Shown piece after piece: positions 1 through 6,793 of a stretch of 64,000 nucleotides of DNA. The position numbers and the translations under genes were made by a program. The DNA is taken from positions 62,001-126,000 of the forward strand of contig NZ_SLZK01000008.1 in assembly GCF_004341105.1 (NCBI RefSeq), in the 5' to 3' direction. The first letter of the stretch is position 1. Every line of letters begins with the position of its first letter. Below the pieces are notes generated by a model that was not told the DNA's origin, searched no databases, and was given only the letters and a program-made list of their open reading frames with translations. The stretch is from Rhizobium sp. BK418 (GTDB taxonomy: Bacteria; Pseudomonadota; Alphaproteobacteria; Rhizobiales; Rhizobiaceae).

Positions 1-1
1 C

Positions 2-634
2 TCGCTGATGCTGAGTTTCGTTGCGGCGCAGCTTCTCAATTATCTGCTGCTCGGCCCCTGGAAGGATCCGAATGGCTTCAACTTCCCGCAGTCGGTCATG
101 TTCCAGTACGATGCCATGGTGCCTATCCTGATCGAGGGAACGCGCGTCAATGTCTCGCTGATCCTTGCCGTTGCCCTGTCGATCGCCGCCTGGATCTTCA
201 TGCAGAAAAGCTTCATCGGCTATAAATTGCAGGTCGGCGGACTGGCGCCCCGTGCGGCCAGTTATGCCGGTTTCAAGGAGGGCTGGGCGATCTGGCTGTC
301 GCTCTTGATCGGTGGTGCCGCCGCCGGACTTGCGGGTTCAGCCGAAGTCGCCGGCCCGCTCGGCCAGTTGCAGCGCTCGATCGCGACCGGCTACGGCTAT
401 GCGGCGATCATCGTCGCCTATCTCGGCGGCCTGCACCCTGTTGGTATCGTCATATCCTCGGTCGTCATGGCCGCACTGTATATCGGCGGCGACAACGCCA
501 TGGTCTCGGCCAACCTGCCGATTGCCGCCGTCCGCGTCTTTCAGGGCAGCCTGTTGCTTGTCTATCTGATTGCCGTCGCCTTCGTCCGCTATCGCCTTGC
601 GTGGCGCCCCGCCGCCATCCGGAGCTCATTATGA
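2..634 (+). CDS. Nucleoside-type ABC transporter permease (5' partial)
   Basis: Integral membrane permease of an ABC importer of the YufP/NupP class, which works with BmpA-type lipoproteins to take up nucleosides or related purine compounds. The reading frame is open to the window edge, so the true start lies upstream. About 210 residues are visible, with several hydrophobic segments. A loop followed by the run GLAGSAEVAGPLGQL is typical of this family's EAA-like cytoplasmic region. The stop codon overlaps the start of the next permease by 4 bases (ATGA), so the two are translationally coupled. The family call is solid; the substrate is inferred. Confidence 0.85.
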   Translation, partial: SLMLSFVAAQLLNYLLLGPWKDPNGFNFPQSVMFQYDAMVPILIEGTRVNVSLILAVALSIAAWIFMQKSFIGYKLQVGGLAPRAASYAGFKEGWAIWLSLLIGGAAAGLAGSAEVAGPLGQLQRSIATGYGYAAIIVAYLGGLHPVGIVISSVVMAALYIGGDNAMVSANLPIAAVRVFQGSLLLVYLIAVAFVRYRLAWRPAAIRSSL

Positions 635-1542
635 ATGCGATCGAGTTCATCCTGACCGGCATGCTGGCGGCTGCGACACCCTTCCTGCTGGCAGCCCTCG
701 GCGAATTGGTGGTCGAGCGCGCCGGCGTTCTCAATCTCGGTGTCGAGGGCTTGATGGCATTCGGCGCCGTCATCGCCTTCATTATCGTCTATAACGGCGG
801 CGGCCACGTCCTCGCATTTGTCGCGGCCGGGCTCGGCGGGATTCTGCTGTCGCTGATCTTTGCCGGCATCATCCTCGGCTTCAACGCGAACCAGGTCGCG
901 ACCGGCCTTGCGATCGGCATTCTCGGCCAGGGCCTTTCTGCGCTGTTCGGCAAGAGCTATGAAAGCCTGACGGTCAAGGCGCTCCCGAAAATTACCATTC
1001 CGGGCCTTTCCGAGATCTCGGTCATCGGCGGCCTCTTCACACAGGATATCGTTGTCTGGCTCTCGCTTCTGGTGACGGTCGCGATCTGGGCGACTTTCGC
1101 CTATGCGAAGGTTGGACTGGTCATTCGCGCGGTCGGTGAAAACCCGAAAGCAGCCCATGCGATCGGCTACCCTGTCATCGCCGTCCGCTGCGCCGCCGTG
1201 GCATTTGGCGGCATGATGGCAGGCTTTGCCGGCGCCTATGCGTCGACGATCTATACGCCGCTCTGGGCGGATGGAATGATTGCGGGCCGCGGCTGGATCG
1301 CCATTGCGCTCGTCGTCTTCGGAACCTGGCTGACAGGCCGGATCTTCCTCGGCGCGTGTCTCTTCGGTGCCGTATCGCTGATGGGGCTCGCCGCCCAGGC
1401 AACCGGCCTCGATGTGCCCTCGCAGTTGCTGGCATGCCTCCCCTATCTGGTAACGATCGTCGTGCTCGGCATCATCTCGGCAGATCGCCGCCTGCTGAAA
1501 CTCAACGGCGTCGCGTCGCTTGGGGAGCCATTCGAGAGGTAA
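631..1542 (+). CDS. Nucleoside-type ABC transporter permease (second subunit)
   Basis: Second membrane subunit (303 aa) of the same importer, of the YufQ/NupQ class. The protein starts MNAIEFILTG and is almost entirely hydrophobic helices. It carries the family signature around LNLGVEGLMAFGA near residue 33 and GENPKAAHAIGYPV near residue 172. The ATG at 631 overlaps the upstream stop by 4 bases. A GTG at 601 is also in frame but would overlap the first permease more deeply and has no clear ribosome site. The ATPase and binding protein must lie left of the window. This is the last gene of that operon. Confidence 0.88.
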   Translation: MNAIEFILTGMLAAATPFLLAALGELVVERAGVLNLGVEGLMAFGAVIAFIIVYNGGGHVLAFVAAGLGGILLSLIFAGIILGFNANQVATGLAIGILGQGLSALFGKSYESLTVKALPKITIPGLSEISVIGGLFTQDIVVWLSLLVTVAIWATFAYAKVGLVIRAVGENPKAAHAIGYPVIAVRCAAVAFGGMMAGFAGAYASTIYTPLWADGMIAGRGWIAIALVVFGTWLTGRIFLGACLFGAVSLMGLAAQATGLDVPSQLLACLPYLVTIVVLGIISADRRLLKLNGVASLGEPFER

Positions 1543-1653
1543 GACAGATGCGCGTGACGCAGGTCGCAGATCAAGACACCGCGCTTTGAAGAAAATACCG
1601 AAATACGCCGGTTGCGTTTAGGCTGTGGTCGCGCATCGATCGCTCTAGCCTTG

Positions 1654-1768
1654 TCACTTGCTGTGCCGACCATGCACGCGATCGCGCAAGTCGGTGAATA
1701 GCGCGCATCGGTGGGATCAGATTGCACGGACGATGCTCCGTCAAACAACAGCCCGCGCAAAAGAAGAC
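1654..1768 (-). pseudogene. ParD-type antitoxin C-terminal remnant (frameshifted)
   Basis: On the minus strand a short stretch reads LRGLLFDGASSVQSDPTDARY. It closely matches the C-terminal half of the intact ParD antitoxin encoded at 18378-18617 (LRGLLVAGASSVQSDPADGRYF). After the RY the frame is lost. Restoring one missing T gives FTDLRDRVHGRHSK and a stop, which again matches ParD (FGELRDRVRGRHSK). There is no N-terminal ribbon-helix-helix part and no ParE partner beside it. It is best read as a decayed fragment of a second parDE module, abutting the LysR gene. Confidence 0.75.
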
Positions 1769-1770
1769 CC

Positions 1771-2652
1771 TCACCTGCCCACCCGCACCAGCGATCGCGC
1801 AATATCGATGATGTCGTCACGGCCGGCAGTCGGATCCTCCCTGTTCCAGGCGACACCGAGCCCGATCTTGAAATCGATACCCCTCACCTTCTTCAGCTCA
1901 AAGCCGCGGTTGGGCAGATCCTGCGTCCATTCCGGCACGAAGCCGATGCCGAGACCGCCCGAGACCAGCGAGAAGGTGTCGTCACAGGTGTAGGTGACAT
2001 TGTCGGTCAGATCGTGCTCCTCGAACTTTTCGGCGAAATACCGCTCGCTGTAGGAGAGGTTCTGACGGGAAAAGGAGATGATCTTCTCGGAGCGCAGGTC
2101 CTGAAGATCGATCTCGCTCTTCAAGGACAGCGGGCTCTCTTTGGCCACCGCCAGAAGATAACGCTCATGGGCGATCGAGAAGAAGCGCAACGAACCGATA
2201 TTCTCCACCGGCCTAATGAAGCCGAGATTGATGCGGCCTGCCTCGATATGGCGGATGATGTCATCGGTGGTGCCGCTTTCGATATGCATGCGGATATCGG
2301 GATATTTGCGGCCAATGCGCGACAGGAAGGACGGCAGCACGCCGATGGTGGCGGGATAGACGGTACCAATGGCAATCCGGCGCGCCGTCTTACCCCCAAC
2401 CGACCTCGCGATCTCCCTCGACAGATCCACTTCACTCAGGATCCGCACCGAGCGCTCATAGAACGCCGCCCCTGCCCTCGTCAGTTCCACCCGCCTGGTC
2501 GAGCGGATGAACAGCTGCACGCCGAGTTCCTTCTCCAGCGCCATCACCTGGTTCGACAAAGCCGGCTGGGCGATATGCACCTTGGCCGCCGCACGACCGA
2601 AATGCAGCTCCTCGGCCACCGCAACGAAGTAGGACAGCTGGCGTAGTTCCAT
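1771..2652 (-). CDS. LysR-family transcriptional regulator (copy 1 of a near-identical pair)
   Basis: A 293-residue LysR-type regulator. The N-terminal winged helix-turn-helix covers residues 1-60 (MELRQLSYFVAVAEELHFGRAA, then AQPALSNQVMALEKELG). The substrate-binding-like effector domain spans about 90-290. It resembles the CatR/BenM-type group that responds to aromatic or dicarboxylic effectors, but its target is unknown. A second, almost identical copy lies at the right end of the window (63175 onward, same strand). Copy 1 lacks a three-residue duplication present in copy 2 (SLVSGG versus SLVSLVSAG). The XRE gene at 2749 is divergent. Confidence 0.9.
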   Translation of the reverse strand: MELRQLSYFVAVAEELHFGRAAAKVHIAQPALSNQVMALEKELGVQLFIRSTRRVELTRAGAAFYERSVRILSEVDLSREIARSVGGKTARRIAIGTVYPATIGVLPSFLSRIGRKYPDIRMHIESGTTDDIIRHIEAGRINLGFIRPVENIGSLRFFSIAHERYLLAVAKESPLSLKSEIDLQDLRSEKIISFSRQNLSYSERYFAEKFEEHDLTDNVTYTCDDTFSLVSGGLGIGFVPEWTQDLPNRGFELKKVRGIDFKIGLGVAWNREDPTAGRDDIIDIARSLVRVGR

Positions 2653-2748
2653 TCAGAACAGTTCCTCACCGGATCGGGTAACGAGATCGCGATAAGCGAT
2701 TTCCGTATAGAATAGCCAATTATTTAATTCCACACGCAATGGTCGTGT

Positions 2749-3012
2749 GTGCGCATGAAGCCACGTGATCTGCTAGCTTGGAATGTCCGGAAGTTGAGGG
2801 TCGCTCGCGGCCTCTCGCAGGAGCGTCATGCTCTTGAAGCCAATCTAGAGCGCATCTCAATCTCTCAGATCGAACGCAAGCAAATCAACCTAGGTATTGA
2901 TTCTCTTGGAAAGATCGCGGGCGTTCTCGAATGTAGAGTATGCGAGCTTCTCGCAGAACCTGCAGAAGGAGAAGAGCCACCTACGAATCTGCGCCCAGGG
3001 CGGCGAGGCTAA
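2749..3012 (+). CDS. Small XRE-family helix-turn-helix regulator
   Basis: An 87-residue protein that is essentially one Cro/C1-type helix-turn-helix: NVRKLRVARGLSQERHALEANLERISISQIERKQINLGIDSLGKIAGVLECRVCELLA. This layout is common in single-domain rhizobial regulators of mobile regions. The frame can begin at GTG 2749 or ATG 2755 (MKPRDLLAWN); the latter matches the usual family start. It is divergent from the LysR gene and shares its promoter region. DNA binding is well supported; target genes are unknown. It is probably part of the surrounding accessory patchwork. Confidence 0.75.
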   Translation: MRMKPRDLLAWNVRKLRVARGLSQERHALEANLERISISQIERKQINLGIDSLGKIAGVLECRVCELLAEPAEGEEPPTNLRPGRRG

Positions 3013-3322
3013 CGCCGTTAGCAGAGTATCGTGCTGAGTGCGCGGTCGCCTTGCGGGATCGACGCGATTGTCATTCGACGCCTCGCTTGCAGCAGTTGAC
3101 AGGAATCGAACCAGCGGCGCCACTACTCAGATGGGGTTAAGTGCTTGAAAATCCAATTTCTGGGCGTGACGCCTATTTATGGATCGCATTCCCGCAGGCA
3201 CGATCACCATTCCGATCGCAGATCAACAGTCTGCGGAAATCTACCGTCGACATCTCCGCGATCTTGGATCGGTCGGCATCTGGGTGCTGCGTGTAATCGC
3301 ATCAAACGATCTCTGTGGATTC
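3013..3322. other. Intergenic stretch with tRNA-like motif and possible 51-codon ORF
   Basis: No convincing gene. At 3092-3112 lies one of the dispersed motifs resembling the reverse complement of a tRNA T-arm. An ATG at 3179 opens a 51-codon frame (start MDRIPAGTITIPIADQ, then YRRHLRDLGSVGIWVLRVI) that runs to 3334 and slightly overlaps the VapC gene tail. Its codon use looks coding-like, but it matches nothing recognised and may be a gene remnant. Confidence 0.3.
3092..3112 (-). repeat. Dispersed tRNA T-arm-like motif, copy 1
   Basis: The plus-strand bases gcagttgacaggaatcgaac and one more c. The reverse complement starts GGTTCGATTCC, as in a tRNA T-loop and 3' stem. Similar 21-base motifs occur at 4689, 44158, 46115, 57547, 57592 and 57635. 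No full tRNA fold is apparent here. Confidence 0.5.
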
Positions 3323-3757
3323 TCAAGAATGTGATATCGGGAAATCCCACGGATTCACGAGCGCCACTCCCATGCTTTCAAAATCTTTGACGTTGCGCGT
3401 GACAAGCGTCATACGCCGAGTGAAGGCTGTCGCGGCAATATAGGCGTCATTGATTGGTTTGGGATTGGGCACATGCCATTGGGCCGCCTGAACGGCGGCC
3501 GCCTCGTCCAGAGGCAGGATGCGGCCCGAAAATGCCGTGAGGACCGTATTTTCCAGCCAGTTACGCAGCACCTTCCCGGCGACTGCATCATTACGCTCCA
3601 CCAGCTGAACGCCGATCTCCAACTCGTGCAGGACTACGGATGAAATGAAAGTCTCGGCCGGATCGACGGTTTCGTTCCAGACGACGACATTAGGATCAGC
3701 CTTGCCGCTCGCCACCTTGCGAAGTTCGGACACGATATTGGTATCGAGCAACAGCAT
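3323..3757 (-). CDS. vapC: VapC-family PIN-domain toxin (FitB-like)
   Basis: A 144-residue PIN-domain ribonuclease, the toxin of a type II toxin-antitoxin pair. The four acidic positions of the PIN fold are visible: D5 in LLLDTNIVSELRK, the glutamate of VLHELEIGV near residue 46, the aspartate of INDAYIAATA near 103, and the aspartate of TRNVKDFE near 124. The length and IAATA signature fit the FitB-like branch. The gene overlaps the end of its antitoxin by one base (TGATG), so it is translated from the same message. All catalytic residues look intact. Confidence 0.9.
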   Translation of the reverse strand: MLLLDTNIVSELRKVASGKADPNVVVWNETVDPAETFISSVVLHELEIGVQLVERNDAVAGKVLRNWLENTVLTAFSGRILPLDEAAAVQAAQWHVPNPKPINDAYIAATAFTRRMTLVTRNVKDFESMGVALVNPWDFPISHS

Positions 3758-4011
3758 CAGGACAGGTCGACTGGCCGGGCAAGTTCCGTGCGCTGCGGGA
3801 GCGGCAAGTCAATATCATCCGCTCCGGGCGCGGCCAGCATGTCACCGAGTGTCCGCATTTTACCGGTAAGCCGCTTGTACTCATCGAACGACAGGAGAAC
3901 ATGCGCAGGTCGGCCCCTGTCGGTAATGATGACCGGTCCATCCCTGGTGGCGCGCTTTGCGCGGCCAAGATCCTGATTGAGTTCTCGGCCTGAAAGCGTG
4001 GTAACGGTCAT
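3757..4011 (-). CDS. Phd/YefM-family antitoxin
   Basis: An 84-residue antitoxin that would neutralise the adjacent VapC toxin and repress the shared promoter. It begins MTVTTLSGRELNQDLGRAKR, followed by GPVIITDRGRPAHVLLSFDEYKRL, the standard Phd/YefM N-terminal DNA-binding fold. The C-terminal tail (about residues 55-84) would wrap the toxin. An upstream in-frame ATG at 4047 would add 12 residues but run through the palindromic operator, so 4011 is preferred. A perfect 16-base palindrome lies just upstream at 4030-4045. Confidence 0.88.
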   Translation of the reverse strand: MTVTTLSGRELNQDLGRAKRATRDGPVIITDRGRPAHVLLSFDEYKRLTGKMRTLGDMLAAPGADDIDLPLPQRTELARPVDLS

Positions 4012-4029
4012 GACAAGCCTCCAACATTC

Positions 4030-4045
4030 GTGGTTACGTAACCAC
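4030..4045. promoter_or_regulatory. Perfect palindromic operator of the phd-vapC module
   Basis: GTGGTTACGTAACCAC is a perfect 16-base palindrome, 18 bases upstream of the antitoxin start at 4011. The position and symmetry fit autorepression by a Phd-type dimer. Confidence 0.65.
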
Positions 4046-4047
4046 AT

Positions 4048-4253
4048 TTAATCCGTATGACCTGGAATTGCAAGATGCAGAGCTCCTTAGACAGAGCAAA
4101 TCTAGCTCGACGCCGAGCCAATGTGCGCGGGTTCATGAATGACTCCCTGACGTCCTCACCCTCCATCCCGAAGCTCATGGGTGCGGTCGACCGAGCTGAA
4201 GACGATCACCATAGGTGACCTTGAATTGCTCACTAACAATGCAGATGGAAGTG
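4048..4253. other. Intergenic, no gene seen
   Basis: About 200 bases between the phd promoter and the SDR fragment. No coding frame, hairpin or repeat could be supported. Confidence 0.4.
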
Positions 4254-4643
4254 CTACCAAGGTACGAGAGATCGGTCGCACGCCCAGTGATTGCCGCTTT
4301 CCTTCGAAGTTGCAGAAGCGATGATGGATCGAAATGATGCTGCAACGCTTTGCGCTGAAACGCCGCCATCTTCATGCTTACCTAGGCGTTCGACGTTTCC
4401 CGGTTCCAGAAGGAGACAGATGCAGCCCCACGACTTCCATTCGACCGAAAGGTTGCGCCACATCTGGTTCAATGCGGCTTTGGATGCGCGATAGGCAAAA
4501 CCGCGTGATCCTTCGAAGCTGTCGATAGAGGATGCATGGTTTGAAACGGCTGCAAAGATTTTCGCCCTCCCCTTCTGGAGGTTCGGCTCCAGAAGGCTCG
4601 CAAGATGAAGCGGCGCATACGCCTTCTGAAAAGGTACGTCCAC
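4254..4643 (-). pseudogene. Short-chain dehydrogenase/reductase C-terminal fragment
   Basis: About 129 codons encode only the C-terminal half of an SDR. The active-site region YRASKAALNQMWRNLSVEW (YxxxK, then the following helix) is present, and LLEPGNVE corresponds to the post-catalytic PG motif. The N-terminal nucleotide-binding half with the TGxxxGIG motif is absent. A full SDR has about 240-260 residues. It resembles C-factor-like SDRs. The C-terminal residues (SKESGNHWACDRSLVPW) deviate from the usual GxFxxxDG ending, so this looks like a decaying remnant. Confidence 0.6.
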
Positions 4644-4688
4644 TAGTTGCGCAGAATTTTAGGCGGCGGCCAAGCTAGGCATGATTTG

Positions 4689-4708
4689 CAGTTGATGGGG
4701 ATCGAGCC
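4689..4708 (-). repeat. Dispersed tRNA T-arm-like motif, copy 2
   Basis: gcagttgatggggatcgagc followed by c; a diverged copy of the motif at 3092. It is followed by a run (ccctcaactgggg) capable of local pairing. It sits between the SDR fragment and dgoK. Confidence 0.4.
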
Positions 4709-4835
4709 CTCAACTGGGGTTTACATCCGCGCATGCGATCTCGTTAGCTGTAACTCTCAAATAATCAAAGCGGATGAACCGCACGGAGGCAGTTTCCGCT
4801 TCGATGACATGTCCCGACATCGAGTGTCTGCGGGC

Positions 4836-5774
4836 TTAGACGCTATCGAGATGCACGGCGGCCCACCCGAGTGCCTCGCGGAGGATCGCCAGGGCGCCGT
4901 TTATGGCTTCCTCGCCCCTGCCCTCGAGGACCTTGAGGCCGAACGCATCGGCGGCGATGCCGTAAAGGGCGTTCAGCCCGTCATTGCCCACGATCGCCAC
5001 CTGATCGCCGTCCACATACCAGCCCGCTTCTCGCGCCTGACGGAATTCCTGGCCGATAACCATGCCCGACACATAGGAGCGCAACTGTTCGGCTGACAGC
5101 TTCTGGGCCAGCCCGCCGGTTCTGGCCGAGAACAGCAGCGACAGCATGGCACCGGTTTTCCGGGCCTCCGCGAGTCCCCAGCGAAACGCTTCCGGATCAT
5201 CGACCGGCGGTTTGCTCGCGCCGCGTGCAATGAAGGAATGCTTCATCAGCAGAGCAAAGACTTCTCCGGTGACGAATGTCTGGAAACCGGCAATACGGCC
5301 GTCGGCTACGCGCGCCCACTTGCTGTGCGTGCCGGGCAGGATGATCGCCATGTCCCGGTCCAGCCCAAAGCCGACGATCTGCGTCTCTTCTCCGCGCATC
5401 ACGTCGGGAAACGGCGTTCGCGCGGGATCCGTCAGGCCTGCAAATAAGATCAGGTCCGAACCGTTGGGCAGTTTCAGGCGGGTGGTTCCTGCCCCCAGCT
5501 CCGCGGCGCCGGCCGGACATGGAACGTAGGGAACTTCGATCCAGCCGTTGCGGCTGGTGATCATGCCCAGAGCAACCACCGGCAATGCGCCGTGCCTTTC
5601 GAACCAGGGGCCGAGCGCGCCCATGAGCACAGCTTCGTGTTCACCCTTGGAAAGGGTGGAAATGCCCTGCCCAGTCTCCAAGTGATCCAGCACGCCGGCA
5701 TCGGCGCTGACCAGCGTGCCTCTGAACGATGTGGTGCCCCAGTCGACGATGACGGATGCGGCTGATGCCTCCAT
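4836..5774 (-). CDS. dgoK: 2-dehydro-3-deoxygalactonokinase (DgoK family)
   Basis: Cytoplasmic kinase that phosphorylates 2-keto-3-deoxy-galactonate with ATP, feeding the De Ley-Doudoroff route. The family start VIVDWGTTSFRG is present with the phosphate-binding DWGTT. Further matches are GMITSRNGWIEVPYVPCPAG, MRGEETQIVG and ILPGTHSKWARV, all DgoK hallmarks; length (312 aa) is close to normal. The start at 5774 (MEASAASVIVDWG) is chosen because it has an AAGGGG site upstream and puts DWG at the usual position. An in-frame ATG at 5813 is the alternative. It is divergent from the aldolase-to-mutarotase operon and shares its control region. Confidence 0.85.
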   Translation of the reverse strand: MEASAASVIVDWGTTSFRGTLVSADAGVLDHLETGQGISTLSKGEHEAVLMGALGPWFERHGALPVVALGMITSRNGWIEVPYVPCPAGAAELGAGTTRLKLPNGSDLILFAGLTDPARTPFPDVMRGEETQIVGFGLDRDMAIILPGTHSKWARVADGRIAGFQTFVTGEVFALLMKHSFIARGASKPPVDDPEAFRWGLAEARKTGAMLSLLFSARTGGLAQKLSAEQLRSYVSGMVIGQEFRQAREAGWYVDGDQVAIVGNDGLNALYGIAADAFGLKVLEGRGEEAINGALAILREALGWAAVHLDSV

Positions 5775-5851
5775 GCGGCGGTTCCCCTTCGGTGTTTCGC
5801 TGGGGCTTGCCATAGGCGCTCAAGCCATGTAGTGTCAATAGATGAATATAT

Positions 5852-5870
5852 AGTACCACAATATGATACT
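5852..5870. promoter_or_regulatory. Candidate operator between dgoK and the sugar-acid operon
   Basis: AGTACCACAATATGATACT is an imperfect 19-base palindrome with perfect AGTA/TACT ends, in an AT-rich patch between the divergent genes. It lies 15 bases before the ATG at 5885. It could be the site of the IclR-like fusion encoded in the same operon; this pairing is inferred. Confidence 0.5.
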
Positions 5871-5884
5871 TTGGAGGACCAAGC

Positions 5885-6793
5885 ATGGCGACCGGATTGA
5901 AGGGCATCCTGCCTGTTCTGCCCACGCCCTTTGCCGCGGACGGCAGCGTCGATGCGCCGGCCATGGAAAGACTTGTGCGGTTTGCACTGGATAACGGAGC
6001 GGACGGCGTGGTGTTTCCAGGCTTTGCCAGCGAGGTCGAAAATCTTACCGCCGACGAACGGGCCATGCTGCTCGAGATCGTCGTCAAGACCGCCGCTGGC
6101 CGCGTGCCAGTCGTGGCCGGCGCCAGCGCCGCCGAATGGCGGGATGTCGTTCAGCATGGACAAGTCGCCGCCCGGCTCGGCGTCCGGCATCTGATGGTGC
6201 AGCCGCCGAAATCCGTCGGCGTCGATGCGCCGGCACTGATCGATTTTCTCGGACACGTGCTCGACGCCCTGCCCGATATCGAAATCATCCTGCAGAACGC
6301 GCCGGCGCCTCGCGGCTCGGACCTGTCGCCACAGGCGATTGTCGAAATCGTCAAAGCTCTGCCGCGCGTCGCCTACGTGAAGGAAGAAACCCTCCCGGCT
6401 GGCCCGGCAATCAGCCATATCGTCGGGCATGCGCCCGCGACGCTGAAAGGCGTAATCGGCGGCGGCGGCGCCCGATATATTCTCGACGAATATGCGCGGG
6501 GCGCGATTGCGGCGATGCCGGCGTTGGAAATCGTCGACGAGCATGTCGCCATCGACCGCGCCCTTTGCGCCGGCCAACATGCGGAGGCCCGCAGGATCTA
6601 TGTCCGCACGTTGCCGCTGCTGGTCCTCCAGGCGGTCTACCGCATGCGGCTTACCAAATACGTGCTGCTGCGACGTGGCATCATTGACGGCGTGGGCGTG
6701 CGCGCTCCGACGCCGGAACTGGACGCTGCGGCCCTTTCGGATATCGACGCCAACCTGGTGGAACTTGGCTTCGTCGCTTCGGAGGCCGCATGA
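5885..6793 (+). CDS. Dihydrodipicolinate synthase (DapA)-family aldolase/lyase
   Basis: A 302-residue TIM-barrel lyase of the DapA/NanA/KdgA superfamily. These cleave or dehydrate keto-sugar acids through a lysine Schiff base. The lysine is visible in RVAYVKEETLP near residue 165. The usual catalytic tyrosine motif YNxP is replaced by LQNAPAPRG near residue 137, so the tyrosine is a glutamine here. An activity other than true dihydrodipicolinate synthesis is therefore likely. Context (dgoK, enolase-superfamily dehydratase, sugar ABC importer) points to sugar-acid breakdown. An AGGA site precedes the ATG. The next gene overlaps by 4 bases. Confidence 0.82.
   Translation: MATGLKGILPVLPTPFAADGSVDAPAMERLVRFALDNGADGVVFPGFASEVENLTADERAMLLEIVVKTAAGRVPVVAGASAAEWRDVVQHGQVAARLGVRHLMVQPPKSVGVDAPALIDFLGHVLDALPDIEIILQNAPAPRGSDLSPQAIVEIVKALPRVAYVKEETLPAGPAISHIVGHAPATLKGVIGGGGARYILDEYARGAIAAMPALEIVDEHVAIDRALCAGQHAEARRIYVRTLPLLVLQAVYRMRLTKYVLLRRGIIDGVGVRAPTPELDAAALSDIDANLVELGFVASEAA

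Noticed and set aside
601..631. Longer start (GTG 601) for the second permease
   Set aside because: It would overlap the first permease by 34 bases without a ribosome site, while ATG 631 gives the normal coupled overlap and family N-terminus.
1711..2646. A plus-strand frame of about 310 codons opposite LysR copy 1
   Set aside because: It is antisense to a clear LysR gene; the same antisense frame reappears opposite copy 2 only because the DNA is duplicated.
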